Shown here: positions 43,720 to 53,387 of the stretch, piece by piece
How the letters are laid out: every line of letters begins with the position of its first letter
How positions within the stretch are numbered: position 1 is the stretch's first letter
Assembly (NCBI GenBank): GCA_019239895.1
Contig: JAFAZH010000032.1
Span: 123,547 to 187,546, forward strand
From: Abditibacteriaceae bacterium
GTDB taxonomy: Bacteria > Armatimonadota > Abditibacteriia > Abditibacteriales > Abditibacteriaceae
Direction: 5' to 3'
DNA length: 64,000 bases
Program-made: the position numbers and the translations under genes
Notes under the pieces: generated by a model
Database searches by the model: none
Told to the model about the DNA's origin: nothing
Seen by the model: only the letters and a program-made list of their open reading frames with translations

Positions 43720-43825
43720 GTCATTCTGAGCGCAGCGAAGAATCTTGTGATAGCATCCATAGAGCTTTACTCAAGTCAAACTCTATGAACACTGTGAGCA
43801 GATTCTTCGCTATGCGCAGAATGAC
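43720..43825. repeat. Inverted repeat GTCATTCTGAGCG...GAAGAATCT with inner hairpin
   Basis: Arms 43720-43745 and 43800-43825 pair with a few mismatches. The loop itself forms CATAGAG/CTCTATG. It lies between the rhomboid gene and the convergent PqaA-like gene. The core is a dispersed repeat type seen across phyla. Confidence 0.9.
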
Positions 43826-43847
43826 AGGCGCATCTAAAATACCTGGA

Positions 43848-45335
43848 TTAAGGTGTGTCCCAGATAAAGACATCGGATGACAGGCGCAAAGGCAAAGGCT
43901 TTCCTGTCCCTTCAATTTCCGCAAAAGCCGCCGCATACTTCATAGCCGCATCCGCTTTAGCCGGAACGGTGATGTTGTAGGCACCGGCGGTATTCTTTTC
44001 GAGGGGCATTTCCTGCCATTTAGCCGGGCGAAAATCGCGCGTGGCAGAACGGGCCACCCACAGACGAGCCGCTTTGGTTTCTTGGGCCGGGGTAACGCTC
44101 AGGCTGAAAGCCCGTGAGCCATCGGGTTGGGCTTCTTGTGCAGTGAGGGCCACTTGAGGAATCGGTTGGCCATTAGCGACTCTCCGGCACCACTCCGCTG
44201 CACTACCGAAGACGCGCTGTTCCTGCCCGCCCAGGCTATGGCCTGCATTCGGCGCATACAGCACATTGGTTTCACCCTTTAAATCGTTCTTATAAAGATT
44301 GAAAGCATCCAGCGGCCAGTAAGGGTCGTTCGCCGCATTAACGACCAGCTTAGGCACGGTGATGTGGTCACGGTATGTCCAGGGGTCTACCATCGCGGCC
44401 AACATCCTGCCGCGTGGCGTGCCCATTTGCTGTTGCAGCCCGCGCCGCGTATAATCCTGGATTTGCGCGGAATATTCGCCCCAGGTCGCTAACTGGTGCG
44501 GCATCTGTTTTTGCAGATCGAGGTTGTTATAGACCATCGGGATGATGCCAATCACGCGCTTATCTACGGCAGCCGTGAGCCAGCTTGTCCAGCCGCGTTT
44601 CGATGCGCCGCTGACGATAAACCGCTTAATCGGCTGATGCCACTCCTGCTGCGATAGCTCGCCCACCGCATCCATCGCTTTGACCACACTCTTGGTCATG
44701 GGAAACAGGAGGGGCCAGGTTTCATCGCCAGTTTCCAGGTATTTGGAAAAGGTATAGGCAATGAGGTCATCTTCGCGCTTACCATAGAGCGGCTGATTAG
44801 GGATGTCGAATAACTGCACGAATGTCGCGCCAGTGGCATTGGCGACCAGTTGGCCGAAGAGCGTTTCCCCAGGGCTGCCGCCGCCATAAGTCACAAACAC
44901 TAAGGCCGTATCGGGCAATTCCAGTTTGGCGGGGCGAAAAATCTGGACGTGGTGCGTCCACAGTTGGCCTTGCCATTCTTGCGAAGTCAGGCGTATATCT
45001 GTGACCTGAGCACCTTGGGCCAATCCCGCGACTAAGTCGTTTGCATTAGCCTGACCAGTTTGATTAGTGGGTTTCGCCATCTTTTCCCACTTGTAAACTG
45101 GCTCTGGCCGCGCGATATAGTTATCCAACCCGGCAGGAATCGGCAGGGGCTGCGCGGCTTGCGTGGTGACAGGTGATGTGGTGGTCTGGGCACGGCAACC
45201 GGGAGTGGTGCAAGCGGTGGCGATTAGCATTGCGCCTAAAGCTCGCTGCCACAAGCTACTCCCTTGAGTTTTGGCTCGGTTGAGTTGGATGTTTTTATAT
45301 AAAGCAGATCTCGTAAATAACATACGACCTTTCAT
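43848..45335 (-). CDS. PhoPQ-activated pathogenicity-related protein (PqaA-like)
   Basis: 495 residues from the ATG at 45335, preceded by GAAAGGA; the frame is open 20 codons further upstream. A hydrophobic N-terminal segment with ATACTTPGC near residue 39 suggests export or lipidation. Family motifs: LDNYIARPEPVYKWE, LVFVTYGGGSPG, QLFDIPNQPLYG, FIVSGASKRGWTSWL (nucleophile-elbow-like), PMVYNNLDLQ and LYAPNAGHSLGG. The fold is alpha/beta-hydrolase-like; the biological role outside Salmonella is unknown. Confidence 0.93.
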   Translation of the reverse strand: MKGRMLFTRSALYKNIQLNRAKTQGSSLWQRALGAMLIATACTTPGCRAQTTTSPVTTQAAQPLPIPAGLDNYIARPEPVYKWEKMAKPTNQTGQANANDLVAGLAQGAQVTDIRLTSQEWQGQLWTHHVQIFRPAKLELPDTALVFVTYGGGSPGETLFGQLVANATGATFVQLFDIPNQPLYGKREDDLIAYTFSKYLETGDETWPLLFPMTKSVVKAMDAVGELSQQEWHQPIKRFIVSGASKRGWTSWLTAAVDKRVIGIIPMVYNNLDLQKQMPHQLATWGEYSAQIQDYTRRGLQQQMGTPRGRMLAAMVDPWTYRDHITVPKLVVNAANDPYWPLDAFNLYKNDLKGETNVLYAPNAGHSLGGQEQRVFGSAAEWCRRVANGQPIPQVALTAQEAQPDGSRAFSLSVTPAQETKAARLWVARSATRDFRPAKWQEMPLEKNTAGAYNITVPAKADAAMKYAAAFAEIEGTGKPLPLRLSSDVFIWDTP

Positions 45336-45686
45336 TGCTTTCCTTTCTAAAATGAGGCTTTGCCGAAGTGTGTTAGTGCATGGACATTTAATCAACGTTT
45401 TACTGCCATCAGGGTTGCTCTAGGCCACCAAACATCCGCACGCATTACAGGGCTACAATTCTGGTGCTGCATTTTACTGAAATTGCGACCGTTTAACTTC
45501 TGGATTGCGTTATTAACCTGGCAGTAACATTCCTGCAATATGAACGAGTTAAGCTCATAACACAGATTTCTTGCATCGTGAGACAGGATGATATTCAACC
45601 GGTAATGCAAGGTGTGCAAAGGCCAGGCACTTGCTTTTTGTACGATTAAGGCGTGCCCCTGGCTGCTCTGTTTAAAGGATGGCAAG
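45336..45686. other. 351-base divergent intergenic region
   Basis: No gene is supported. It separates the PqaA-like gene from the GGDEF/EAL gene. The only structure noted is GCCAGGCAC...GTGCCCCTGGC at about 45621-45664, a possible hairpin in the GGDEF/EAL leader. No c-di-GMP riboswitch motif is recognised. Confidence 0.5.
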
Positions 45687-48191
45687 GTGGCAAAAGCATC
45701 TCCTCAAAGTGAGGCTCTCAATCAATACACAAGGGCAGGGCAAGCGAGAAACCATAATCAAGATGAGCCGTTGCACACAGGCATTCCCATGCAGGTGCTT
45801 TCCCACGCCTTTCTTGATCTCTATTTTTGTTTAAGCTCCGATGGCACGATAGAGGATTATAGTGCTGCCCGCGATACCGATCTTTACCTGAGTCCACAAG
45901 AGTTTATGGGACGGCGGATGCAAGATGTCCTCCCTCCCGCCGTCGGGCAGCAGTTTCAGGACGCACTAATCGTCATTAAGCAAACGGGTCGCTCGCTTAC
46001 GCTTGACTACGCTTTACCTATGAACGGGTCACATCGCTATTTTGAAGCCCGTTTGCTCCCCATAAACCTGGGGCAAGTGGCGGTCTTGGTGCGGGATGTG
46101 ACCGATCACAAACAAGCGCAAGCGGCTTTGCAAGAAGCGGAGAGCAAGTTCCGTAGTATCTTTGAAAATGCAGTGGAGGGTATCTTTCAGACCACGCCCG
46201 CTGGACGCTACCTCAATGTCAACCCGGCTTTGGCCCGCATTTATGGTTATGCTTCGACCGCCGAGTTAATCGCTAATTATGAGAGCATCGGCAGTCAGCT
46301 TTATTGTGATCCAAATCGCCGTGCCGAGTTTGTGCGCCTGATCGAAAAGCACGATTGCGTGGCCGATTTTGAAGCGGAAATCTACCGCAAAGATGGCAGT
46401 GTCATCTGGATTTCTGAAAATGCGCGAGCGGTGCGCGATGCCGACGGCCAGTTAATCTATTTTGAGGGCTTTGTTGAAGATATAACGGTGCGCAAGCACG
46501 CGGAGCAGGCGTTGCGCGAAAGCGAGAACCGGCTGCGCGACATTGTCGAGCATAGTAGCAATCTCTTTTTCTCACGCACCCCTGACCACGTCTTTACGTT
46601 TTTAAGTCCCCAGGTGCGCCACTTCCTCGACTGCGACCCTAATGATGCCCTGCTGCCTTGGACGCGATTCATGACAGACAATCCGATTAACCAGGAGGGG
46701 CTGCTGACGGTTCAACGCGCCATTGATACCGGACAACCGCAACCCGTTTATGAATTGGAACTGCAAGGGATGCAGGGTCGTAAAATTTGGGTCGAAGTCA
46801 ATGAAGCTCCCGTGACGCGTGATGGTCAAACGGTAGCCATCGTGGGCGCATTGATTGACATTACCAAGCGCCACGCTATCGAGCAGCAACTCAAGTACCA
46901 AGCCTTCCACGATTCGCTGACGGATTTACCCAACCGCGTCTTATTTATGGATCGCCTGGAGCACGCGCTGGCTCGTTCCAAGCGCCAGAAACTTTATCTC
47001 GCCGTGCTTTTCCTCGACTTAGACCGCTTTAAAATTATCAACGACAGCCTGGGCCATGAAGTCGGCGATCAACTTTTGCAAGCGGTGTCGGGGCGTTTGC
47101 GTCGCTGCGTGCGTCCGGGCGATACCGTAGCCCGCTTAGGGGGCGATGAGTTCACTATTCTGATGGAAGATGTCCGTGATATAAAAGACACCATCTATGT
47201 GGCTGAACGCATTGCCGAAGAACTGCACAGCCCGTTTAACCTGCAAGGCCATCAGGTCTTTGTCACGACCAGCATCGGCATCGCTACCAGCCATACCACC
47301 GGGACTAATTCGGATGACTTGATTCGGGATGCGGACGTGGCGATGTATCGCGCCAAGCGCAAGGGGCCTTCGCGTTACGAAGTCTATGACCCCGAAATGA
47401 ATGCCCGTGCTTTGGAACGCCTAAACCTGGAAACTGATTTATGGCAGGCTGTCCGCCGCGATGAACTACGGGTGCATTATCAGCCTAAAATTCGCCTGGA
47501 TACGCAACAATTGGCCGGATTCGAGGCATTAGTGCGCTGGGAGCATCCGCACCAGGGCATGATCTCGCCTCTGGATTTCATCCCGCTTGCCGAAGAAACC
47601 GGCATGATCCTCTCCATTGGCCACTGGGTGCTGCGCGAAGCCTGTCGCCAGGCGAAGGTGTGGCAAAACCGTTTTAGCCCAATGCCGTTGCAGATGAGCG
47701 TCAATATCTCTGCTCGCCAGTTGCAACAGGCTAACCTCGTGCGTGAAATCTCGGAGGTGCTGCAAGAAACCGGACTACATCCCCATTGCCTCAAACTGGA
47801 GATCACCGAAAGCGTAGTCATGGAAGACGCTGAATCCACCATTCGCATGTTACGTGACCTCAAACGCTTAGGTGTCGAGTTAGCCATAGATGACTTTGGC
47901 ACGGGCTATTCTTCCCTGAGTTACCTGCGCCGTTTCCCCGTAGACAACTTGAAGATAGACCGCTCTTTCATCAGCAAATTAGAGATGGGCACGGAAGACA
48001 CCGAAATTGTGCGCGCCATCATCACCCTGGGGCAGGCTCTGGGGCTTTTGGTCACAGCAGAAGGCGTGGAAACCTCAGCGCAGGTCTCTAAACTCTTGTC
48101 TCTGGGTTGCAACTGGGCACAGGGCTACTATTATTCCAAACCACTGCCCAACGATTCCATGATGGCGCTATTGGAACAGGTGTTTCGGTGA
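45687..48191 (+). CDS. PAS-GGDEF-EAL cyclic-di-GMP enzyme
   Basis: 834 residues from a GTG at 45687, chosen for the AAAGGAT site seven bases upstream; longer and shorter starts are possible. Three PAS-like sensor domains (about 40-145, 150-285, 290-405), then GGDEF with an intact RLGGDEF and LDLDRFKIINDSLGHE, then EAL with FEALVRWEHP and DDFGTGYSSLSYLRRFP. Both catalytic motifs are intact, so it could make or break c-di-GMP. It is cytoplasmic (no membrane helix). Confidence 0.93.
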   Translation: MAKASPQSEALNQYTRAGQARNHNQDEPLHTGIPMQVLSHAFLDLYFCLSSDGTIEDYSAARDTDLYLSPQEFMGRRMQDVLPPAVGQQFQDALIVIKQTGRSLTLDYALPMNGSHRYFEARLLPINLGQVAVLVRDVTDHKQAQAALQEAESKFRSIFENAVEGIFQTTPAGRYLNVNPALARIYGYASTAELIANYESIGSQLYCDPNRRAEFVRLIEKHDCVADFEAEIYRKDGSVIWISENARAVRDADGQLIYFEGFVEDITVRKHAEQALRESENRLRDIVEHSSNLFFSRTPDHVFTFLSPQVRHFLDCDPNDALLPWTRFMTDNPINQEGLLTVQRAIDTGQPQPVYELELQGMQGRKIWVEVNEAPVTRDGQTVAIVGALIDITKRHAIEQQLKYQAFHDSLTDLPNRVLFMDRLEHALARSKRQKLYLAVLFLDLDRFKIINDSLGHEVGDQLLQAVSGRLRRCVRPGDTVARLGGDEFTILMEDVRDIKDTIYVAERIAEELHSPFNLQGHQVFVTTSIGIATSHTTGTNSDDLIRDADVAMYRAKRKGPSRYEVYDPEMNARALERLNLETDLWQAVRRDELRVHYQPKIRLDTQQLAGFEALVRWEHPHQGMISPLDFIPLAEETGMILSIGHWVLREACRQAKVWQNRFSPMPLQMSVNISARQLQQANLVREISEVLQETGLHPHCLKLEITESVVMEDAESTIRMLRDLKRLGVELAIDDFGTGYSSLSYLRRFPVDNLKIDRSFISKLEMGTEDTEIVRAIITLGQALGLLVTAEGVETSAQVSKLLSLGCNWAQGYYYSKPLPNDSMMALLEQVFR

Positions 48192-48227
48192 GACCTACCC
48201 CGTATTTTGTAAACTGTACAGCGTATT

Positions 48228-50090
48228 ATGAATTCGCAAACTTTACAACATCACCATACAAATCATCATCACGATTTGCCGACGCGCGATAATATTCGCA
48301 ATCTGGCTATCGTGGCGCACGTTGACCACGGCAAAACCACGCTTGTGGATACCATGCTGCGCCAAACTCACACCTTTCGGGCCAATCAGGAAGTGCGCGA
48401 GCGGGTTATGGACTCAATGGACTTGGAGCGTGAACGCGGCATCACCATTATGGCCAAGAACGCGGCCTTACGGCTCGACCACAATGGCGAGGAAATCAAA
48501 ATCAATATTATTGATACTCCTGGTCACAGCGACTTTGGCGGCGAAGTGGAGCGCGTGCTCAAGATGGCCGATGGCGTTTTGCTGCTTGTGGATGCCGCTG
48601 AAGGCGTGCTGCCGCAGACGCGTTTCGTCTTAACTAAAGCTCTGGAAGCCAAACTTGCCCCCATCGTGGTCATTAACAAAATTGATCGCCAGGATGCCCG
48701 CGCCGCTGCCGTCCTGGACGAGATTTATGGTCTCTTTATTGACTTGGATGCCAATGAAGATCAATTAGATTTCCCGGTTATTTATGCTATTGGACGCAAC
48801 GGCGTAGCCAAGACTAGTCTGGATGATCCTTCAGAAGACCTGCAACCGCTCTTTGATGCCATTGTGGATCATGTGCCACCGCCACGCGCCGATGTTGAGG
48901 CTCCCTTGCAAGTCTTGGTCACGAACATTGACTACAACGACTATGTGGGTCGTTTAGCCATTGGCCGCATCGTGGCGGGCGAGATTAGAAGTGGTGAAGA
49001 GGTCGCTGTCTGCAAACTCGATGGCACCTCTCATACTTTCAAGGTGACGCAACTTTTTGGCTTTGAAGGTTTGAAACGCGAACCGATTGAGGCTGCCCAG
49101 GCCGGGGATATTGTGGCCCTTGCGGGGATCGAAGGCATTAATATCGGAGAGACCATTGCCGATGCGTTGAATCCTGTCGCGTTACCACCTATTATCGTGG
49201 ATGAGCCGACCATCTCGATGACGTTCACCTCTAATACCAGCCCCTTTGCTGGACGTGAAGGAAAATTTGTCACCGCCCGCCATTTGCGCGACCGTCTGGC
49301 TAAAGAAATTTTAGGCAACGTTTCGATTCGGGTTGAGCCAACTGACGACCCTGATGCTTTTCGCGTCTCCGGGCGCGGCGAGTTGCAACTGGCCATTCTG
49401 ATTGAAACCATGCGCCGTGAAGGTTATGAACTGCAAGTCTCCAAGCCCGAAGTCGTCACCCGCAAAGAAAATGGCGCGTTGCTGGAACCCATTGAGCACG
49501 TCTTTATTGATTGTCCTGATGCCTATATCGGTGTCGTGACCGAAGGCTTGGGGCGGCGCAAGGGCACCATGATGAAGATGAACAATCATGGCAGCGGACG
49601 GGTGCGCCTGGAATTTGAGGTGCCTTCGCGTGGTCTGATTGGTTTCCGCAGCCAATTTCTCACCGATACCAGAGGCATGGGTTTGATCAACACGCTTTTC
49701 TCGCATTTTGCCCCCTGGCAAGGCCCGATTCCGCAACGTCCTAATGGTGCGCTGGTCGCCGACCGCACCGGGGTAGCCACCACTTTCGCCATTGCCAACT
49801 TACAGGAGCGTGGTGTGATCTTTGTTGAGCCTACCACGCCGGTTTACGAGGGCATGATTGTGGGCGAAAATGCGCGGGAGAACGATCTTAACGTCAATAT
49901 CACTAAGGAGAAGCATTTAACCAACATGCGCGCTTCAACCTCGGAAATCTCCGTGCGCCTGGTGCCGCCGCGTGTGCTGTCGCTGGAACAGTCGCTGGAA
50001 TTCATCAACGATGATGAGTTAGTCGAAGTCACCCCGGCGGCGATTCGCCTGCGTAAGAAAATCCTCGCCGCCAACCGACGCGACAAATAA
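48228..50090 (+). CDS. typA: Ribosome-associated GTPase BipA/TypA
   Basis: 620 residues. His-rich N-terminus (HHHTNHHHD) is extra. G1 AHVDHGKTT, switch region [15 protein letters not shown]3 [15 protein letters not shown]4 NKIDRQDAR. Domains III/V and the unique C-terminal part ([33 protein letters not shown]) confirm BipA rather than EF-G. It assists 50S assembly and stress growth. A strong terminator follows. Confidence 0.97.
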   Translation: MNSQTLQHHHTNHHHDLPTRDNIRNLAIVAHVDHGKTTLVDTMLRQTHTFRANQEVRERVMDSMDLERERGITIMAKNAALRLDHNGEEIKINIIDTPGHSDFGGEVERVLKMADGVLLLVDAAEGVLPQTRFVLTKALEAKLAPIVVINKIDRQDARAAAVLDEIYGLFIDLDANEDQLDFPVIYAIGRNGVAKTSLDDPSEDLQPLFDAIVDHVPPPRADVEAPLQVLVTNIDYNDYVGRLAIGRIVAGEIRSGEEVAVCKLDGTSHTFKVTQLFGFEGLKREPIEAAQAGDIVALAGIEGINIGETIADALNPVALPPIIVDEPTISMTFTSNTSPFAGREGKFVTARHLRDRLAKEILGNVSIRVEPTDDPDAFRVSGRGELQLAILIETMRREGYELQVSKPEVVTRKENGALLEPIEHVFIDCPDAYIGVVTEGLGRRKGTMMKMNNHGSGRVRLEFEVPSRGLIGFRSQFLTDTRGMGLINTLFSHFAPWQGPIPQRPNGALVADRTGVATTFAIANLQERGVIFVEPTTPVYEGMIVGENARENDLNVNITKEKHLTNMRASTSEISVRLVPPRVLSLEQSLEFINDDELVEVTPAAIRLRKKILAANRRDK

Positions 50091-50110
50091 GAGTTTTTCC
50101 TGCTACTCTG

Positions 50111-50150
50111 ATGGGCGCAGACCTAATTAGGTCTGCGCCCATTTTATTTT
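50111..50150 (+). terminator. Rho-independent terminator of typA
   Basis: Positions 50111-50142 form a perfect 32-nt palindrome (ATGGGCGCAGACCTAA and its complement), followed by TTTATTTT. It is the clearest intrinsic terminator in the window. Confidence 0.95.
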
Positions 50151-50184
50151 GCATTGTATCTATCAAATCATATCAAAAAGTAAA

Positions 50185-50255
50185 TTTTGATATATTGACA
50201 TAATGATTAACATATATCAAAATAGAATTTAATATAATTCGATAGCAATGGAGGG
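50185..50255 (+). promoter_or_regulatory. AT-rich operator-like repeat, promoter and RBS of the GspE-like gene
   Basis: TTTTGATATAT at 50185-50195 and ATATATCAAAA at 50212-50222 form a perfect 11-bp inverted repeat. TTGACA lies between the arms and TATAAT at about 50233-50238. Another ATATCAAAA stands at 50170-50178. The ATG at 50260 has GGAGGG at 50250-50255, which decides it over the ATG at 50248. The symmetry suggests a regulator binding site. Confidence 0.55.
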
Positions 50256-50259
50256 CAAT

Positions 50260-52140
50260 ATGAGAAAGCAGAAAGACAATCAGGCTAAAGCGGTCTCTCA
50301 ACAGGCACAACGGGCAGGCTCTGCTCCTAACGCTAATGCTGCGAATGCAAAAACAGTGAAGGCTGACCTGGCTGCAACAGATGGCCAACCAGTGGCGCGT
50401 GAGGAAGTAGAAAGCTTCAAGCGCAGCCTGGCGCAGTTAATAGAGCGTAAAGAATCGTTAGTGGTCGCTCTACTGATCACGGCAACTCAGGCGCAAGAAG
50501 CGACAAAGAATCCAAATTTTGCGCAAATTTTAACGCAGGTGCGGCACGCGGTGGAGCAGGGGGCAACCATGTCGGCGGCATTGGGGCGACATCCCCACGT
50601 TTTCGACAGTGATTACGTTAGACTGTGGGCAGATTTTGAAGCAGGTAAAGAACTGAGCATGGCAGAGAAAGAACGTCTTTTTCCCAAAGATGATGAGAAC
50701 CAGATGCTAACGCTGGATGAAGCCGCGCGCTTTCTGGGCACCAGTCGGCCCACGATGCACCGCCTATTGCGTCAGGATGATATTAAAGGCTTGAAGGTCG
50801 GGCGCCAGTGGCGTTTTCGCAAAGCGGATTTGATAGCACATATGGAACGGCGGCCAGCGGGGATTACCTTAGCGGCGGCTGAGGATGTGGATGCCGAACT
50901 TCAGTTCTTCGCGGAGAAACTACAGCACAGTGCCTGGGCGAAACCGGAATCCGGTGAAGGCGAGAAAATCATTAGCCTGGTTAATGCCATTATCGCGCTG
51001 GCCATACAGTCAGGAGCCAGTGATATTCATATCGAACCGAAAAGACAGGGCGTGACGCTCCGCAACCGCATTGATGGCGTGTTACATGAAGTCCGTTCGA
51101 TGCCGGTACGCCTCCACCAGCCGCTGCTTGACCGTTTTAAGATCATGGCGAGCATGGATATAACCGAGAAGCGGGTGCCGCAAGATGGCAATATTCATAT
51201 TTCCTATAACAATAAAGATTTTTTGCTAATCGTGGCCTTGATCCCCACAGCGTATGGTGAAGCAATTACGATACGCTTCCTAGATCGCACCAACGGGGTG
51301 CCCCGTCATGATTTGCTCGACTTAGTCGCTGAAGATTGGCACAAAATTCAAAGTTGGCTGCATAAACCCAATGGGTTAATTTTGTTCACTGGGCCAACGG
51401 GAAGTGGTAAAACCACAGTTCTTTATAGCTGCCTGATGGAGATCGCCGGGCCAGACAAGAAAGCGATGTCTATCGAAGACCCGGTGGAGTATCAGCTACC
51501 GCAGGTGACGCAAACTTTCGTGAATCAAAAAGTTGGATTGACTTTTGCGGCTGGTATCCGCGCCATCATGCGTAGCGACCCCGACATCATTGCCATTGGG
51601 GAAATTCGTGACGTGGAAACTGCACAACTTGCCCATCAAGCTGCTTTAACGGGGCATCTGGTGCTTTCTGTCCTCCATACCTCTAGTGCCGCTGGCGCTA
51701 TTATTCGACTCCTCGATATAGGCATGGAACCCTTCTTAGTGAATCAAGCGATAACTGGCGTCACCGCGCAACGTTTAGTGCGCCGAGTATGTCCCGATTG
51801 CCAGGAAGCAGCCGAAATCTCACCCACTTCACTGGATCGCCTCCGTCCTTTAGTGGCTGCTGGCGGCTATGAAATCCCACAAGATGCCACGTTCCGGCGC
51901 GGTCAGGGCTGCCCAAAGTGCCGCCATACCGGGTATCGCGGGCGCACTGCGATCTATGAAGTCCTCTCGTGGAGTCCTGAACTGGCAGAAGCCACCTTGC
52001 GCCAGGCTGGAGAGAAAGAGCTAACCGAAATTGCCGTCGCAGAGGGCATGAAAACTCTGTTAGCCGATGGTGCGCGCAAAGCCGTGGCAGGCGTTACCAC
52101 TCTGGATGAGGTTCTGCGCGTGGTGACATTGCCGTTGTAA
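50260..52140 (+). CDS. GspF-like/HTH/GspE chimeric type II secretion or pilus ATPase
   Basis: 626 residues. Residues about 50-132 (FKRSLAQLIERKESLVVAL, TKNPNFAQILTQVRHAVEQG, HPHVFDSDYVRLW, EAGKEL) resemble one half of a GspF/PilC domain but lack its membrane helices. Residues about 149-196 form an excisionase/MerR-type HTH (LTLDEAARFLGTSRPTMHRL, VGRQWRFRKADL). The rest is a GspE/PilB ATPase: Walker A GPTGSGKTT near 378, Asp box, Walker B DIIAIGEIRD, His box TGHLVLSVLHT and a tetracysteine zinc site (CPDC, CPKC). It stands alone without other secretion genes. Confidence 0.88.
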   Translation: MRKQKDNQAKAVSQQAQRAGSAPNANAANAKTVKADLAATDGQPVAREEVESFKRSLAQLIERKESLVVALLITATQAQEATKNPNFAQILTQVRHAVEQGATMSAALGRHPHVFDSDYVRLWADFEAGKELSMAEKERLFPKDDENQMLTLDEAARFLGTSRPTMHRLLRQDDIKGLKVGRQWRFRKADLIAHMERRPAGITLAAAEDVDAELQFFAEKLQHSAWAKPESGEGEKIISLVNAIIALAIQSGASDIHIEPKRQGVTLRNRIDGVLHEVRSMPVRLHQPLLDRFKIMASMDITEKRVPQDGNIHISYNNKDFLLIVALIPTAYGEAITIRFLDRTNGVPRHDLLDLVAEDWHKIQSWLHKPNGLILFTGPTGSGKTTVLYSCLMEIAGPDKKAMSIEDPVEYQLPQVTQTFVNQKVGLTFAAGIRAIMRSDPDIIAIGEIRDVETAQLAHQAALTGHLVLSVLHTSSAAGAIIRLLDIGMEPFLVNQAITGVTAQRLVRRVCPDCQEAAEISPTSLDRLRPLVAAGGYEIPQDATFRRGQGCPKCRHTGYRGRTAIYEVLSWSPELAEATLRQAGEKELTEIAVAEGMKTLLADGARKAVAGVTTLDEVLRVVTLPL

Positions 52141-52269
52141 AGATGAGTAAGGTCTTGCGCCAGAGAGCTAAGGATGCGCCAGGTTGCTCTGCATTTATGG
52201 TTCTTGAGCAGAAGTTACAGGGGAAGCGATAAAGCTAATAACAGTAGCCTGATATAGCTGCAAATATCT

Positions 52270-53364
52270 ATGGTTAAATTTATTCCTGGTCTCCAGCTTA
52301 GTGAATTGTTCTACCACGAAGTCATCAAGCTTATCCTAGCGGCGGATTTTCCTGATGTCCCCTACAGCGCGGCGCTTTTTGGCCCTGGCTCGGAAGTTTT
52401 AGGATTTGACGATGAAATGTCTTCCGACCACGACTGGGGGCCGCGCTTGTGGCTTTTCTTAAGGGAAGAAGACGAAGAGATGTTCGACGTTGCTATCCGA
52501 GAAACGCTGAGCCACAAGCTGCCCCGGCAATTTAGGGGCTATTCGACTGACTTTGTAGCGCCTGACGCGGCTAACACTCATCCCCAAAATACACCCATTC
52601 AGCATCGGGTGGCGCTGCTTACATTTCGTCGGGTTATTTGGGAAGGTTTGCACTTTAACATTGATCAAGCGATTGAACCGGCTGACTGGTTAAGTTTTCC
52701 ACAACATTATCTCCGTGAAATTACTTCAGGCGCAATCTATTACGATGCCATTGGATTAGAGGCAGCGCGCAAGCAGTTCTCATATTATCCCCACGATGTT
52801 TGGTTCTACCTGCTACTGGCGAGTTGGCAGCGCATTGGACAGGAACAGCACTTGATGGGGCGTGCCGGGTATGTGGGAGATGAGTTAGGGTCAGCTATCA
52901 TGGGGTCGCGTCTGGTGCGTGAGGTCATGCGTCTGTGTTTCCTTCTGGAAAAGCAATATATACCCTATCCCAAATGGTTTGGGACAGCTTTCTCTCAACT
53001 GTCGTGCGGCCCCGCTCTCGTGCCCGTGTTATCTCGCGTCCAATTCGCTGCGACCTGGCAAGAGCGCGAGCAGCATCTTGGCGCGGCTTTGGAATATGTA
53101 GTGGCGATGCACAACCAATTAGCTATCACCGAACCTGTCCCCGCCCGTCAGCGCCAATTTCATGACCGTCCATTTCACATCGTGGGAACGGAAGACGTTG
53201 GCATTGGTGGCTTCATTCAGGCATTGCGCGCTGGCATGACGGATGAAAAGGTTCGACGCATTGCTGACGACAGGCTTTTTGGCAGTGTGGATCACATTAG
53301 CGATAATCCTGACTTCCTCATGGCAGGAAAGTGGCGTATAAAGCTGCATAGCTTATACGAATGA
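52270..53364 (+). CDS. DUF4037 protein (nucleotidyltransferase-like)
   Basis: 364 residues. FIPGLQLSELFYHEVIKLIL, PYSAALFGPGSEVLGFDDEM and SSDHDWGPRLWLFL are the DUF4037 hallmarks, with the GSxVLGxD...D-x-D pattern of minimal nucleotidyltransferases. The later WQRIGQEQHLMGRAGYVGDELGS is helical. It may modify a nucleotide or antibiotic-like substrate, but no reaction is established. It begins 129 bases after the GspE-like gene. Confidence 0.9.
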   Translation: MVKFIPGLQLSELFYHEVIKLILAADFPDVPYSAALFGPGSEVLGFDDEMSSDHDWGPRLWLFLREEDEEMFDVAIRETLSHKLPRQFRGYSTDFVAPDAANTHPQNTPIQHRVALLTFRRVIWEGLHFNIDQAIEPADWLSFPQHYLREITSGAIYYDAIGLEAARKQFSYYPHDVWFYLLLASWQRIGQEQHLMGRAGYVGDELGSAIMGSRLVREVMRLCFLLEKQYIPYPKWFGTAFSQLSCGPALVPVLSRVQFAATWQEREQHLGAALEYVVAMHNQLAITEPVPARQRQFHDRPFHIVGTEDVGIGGFIQALRAGMTDEKVRRIADDRLFGSVDHISDNPDFLMAGKWRIKLHSLYE

Positions 53365-53387
53365 TGCCTAATGCCGAATCGTCTGGC

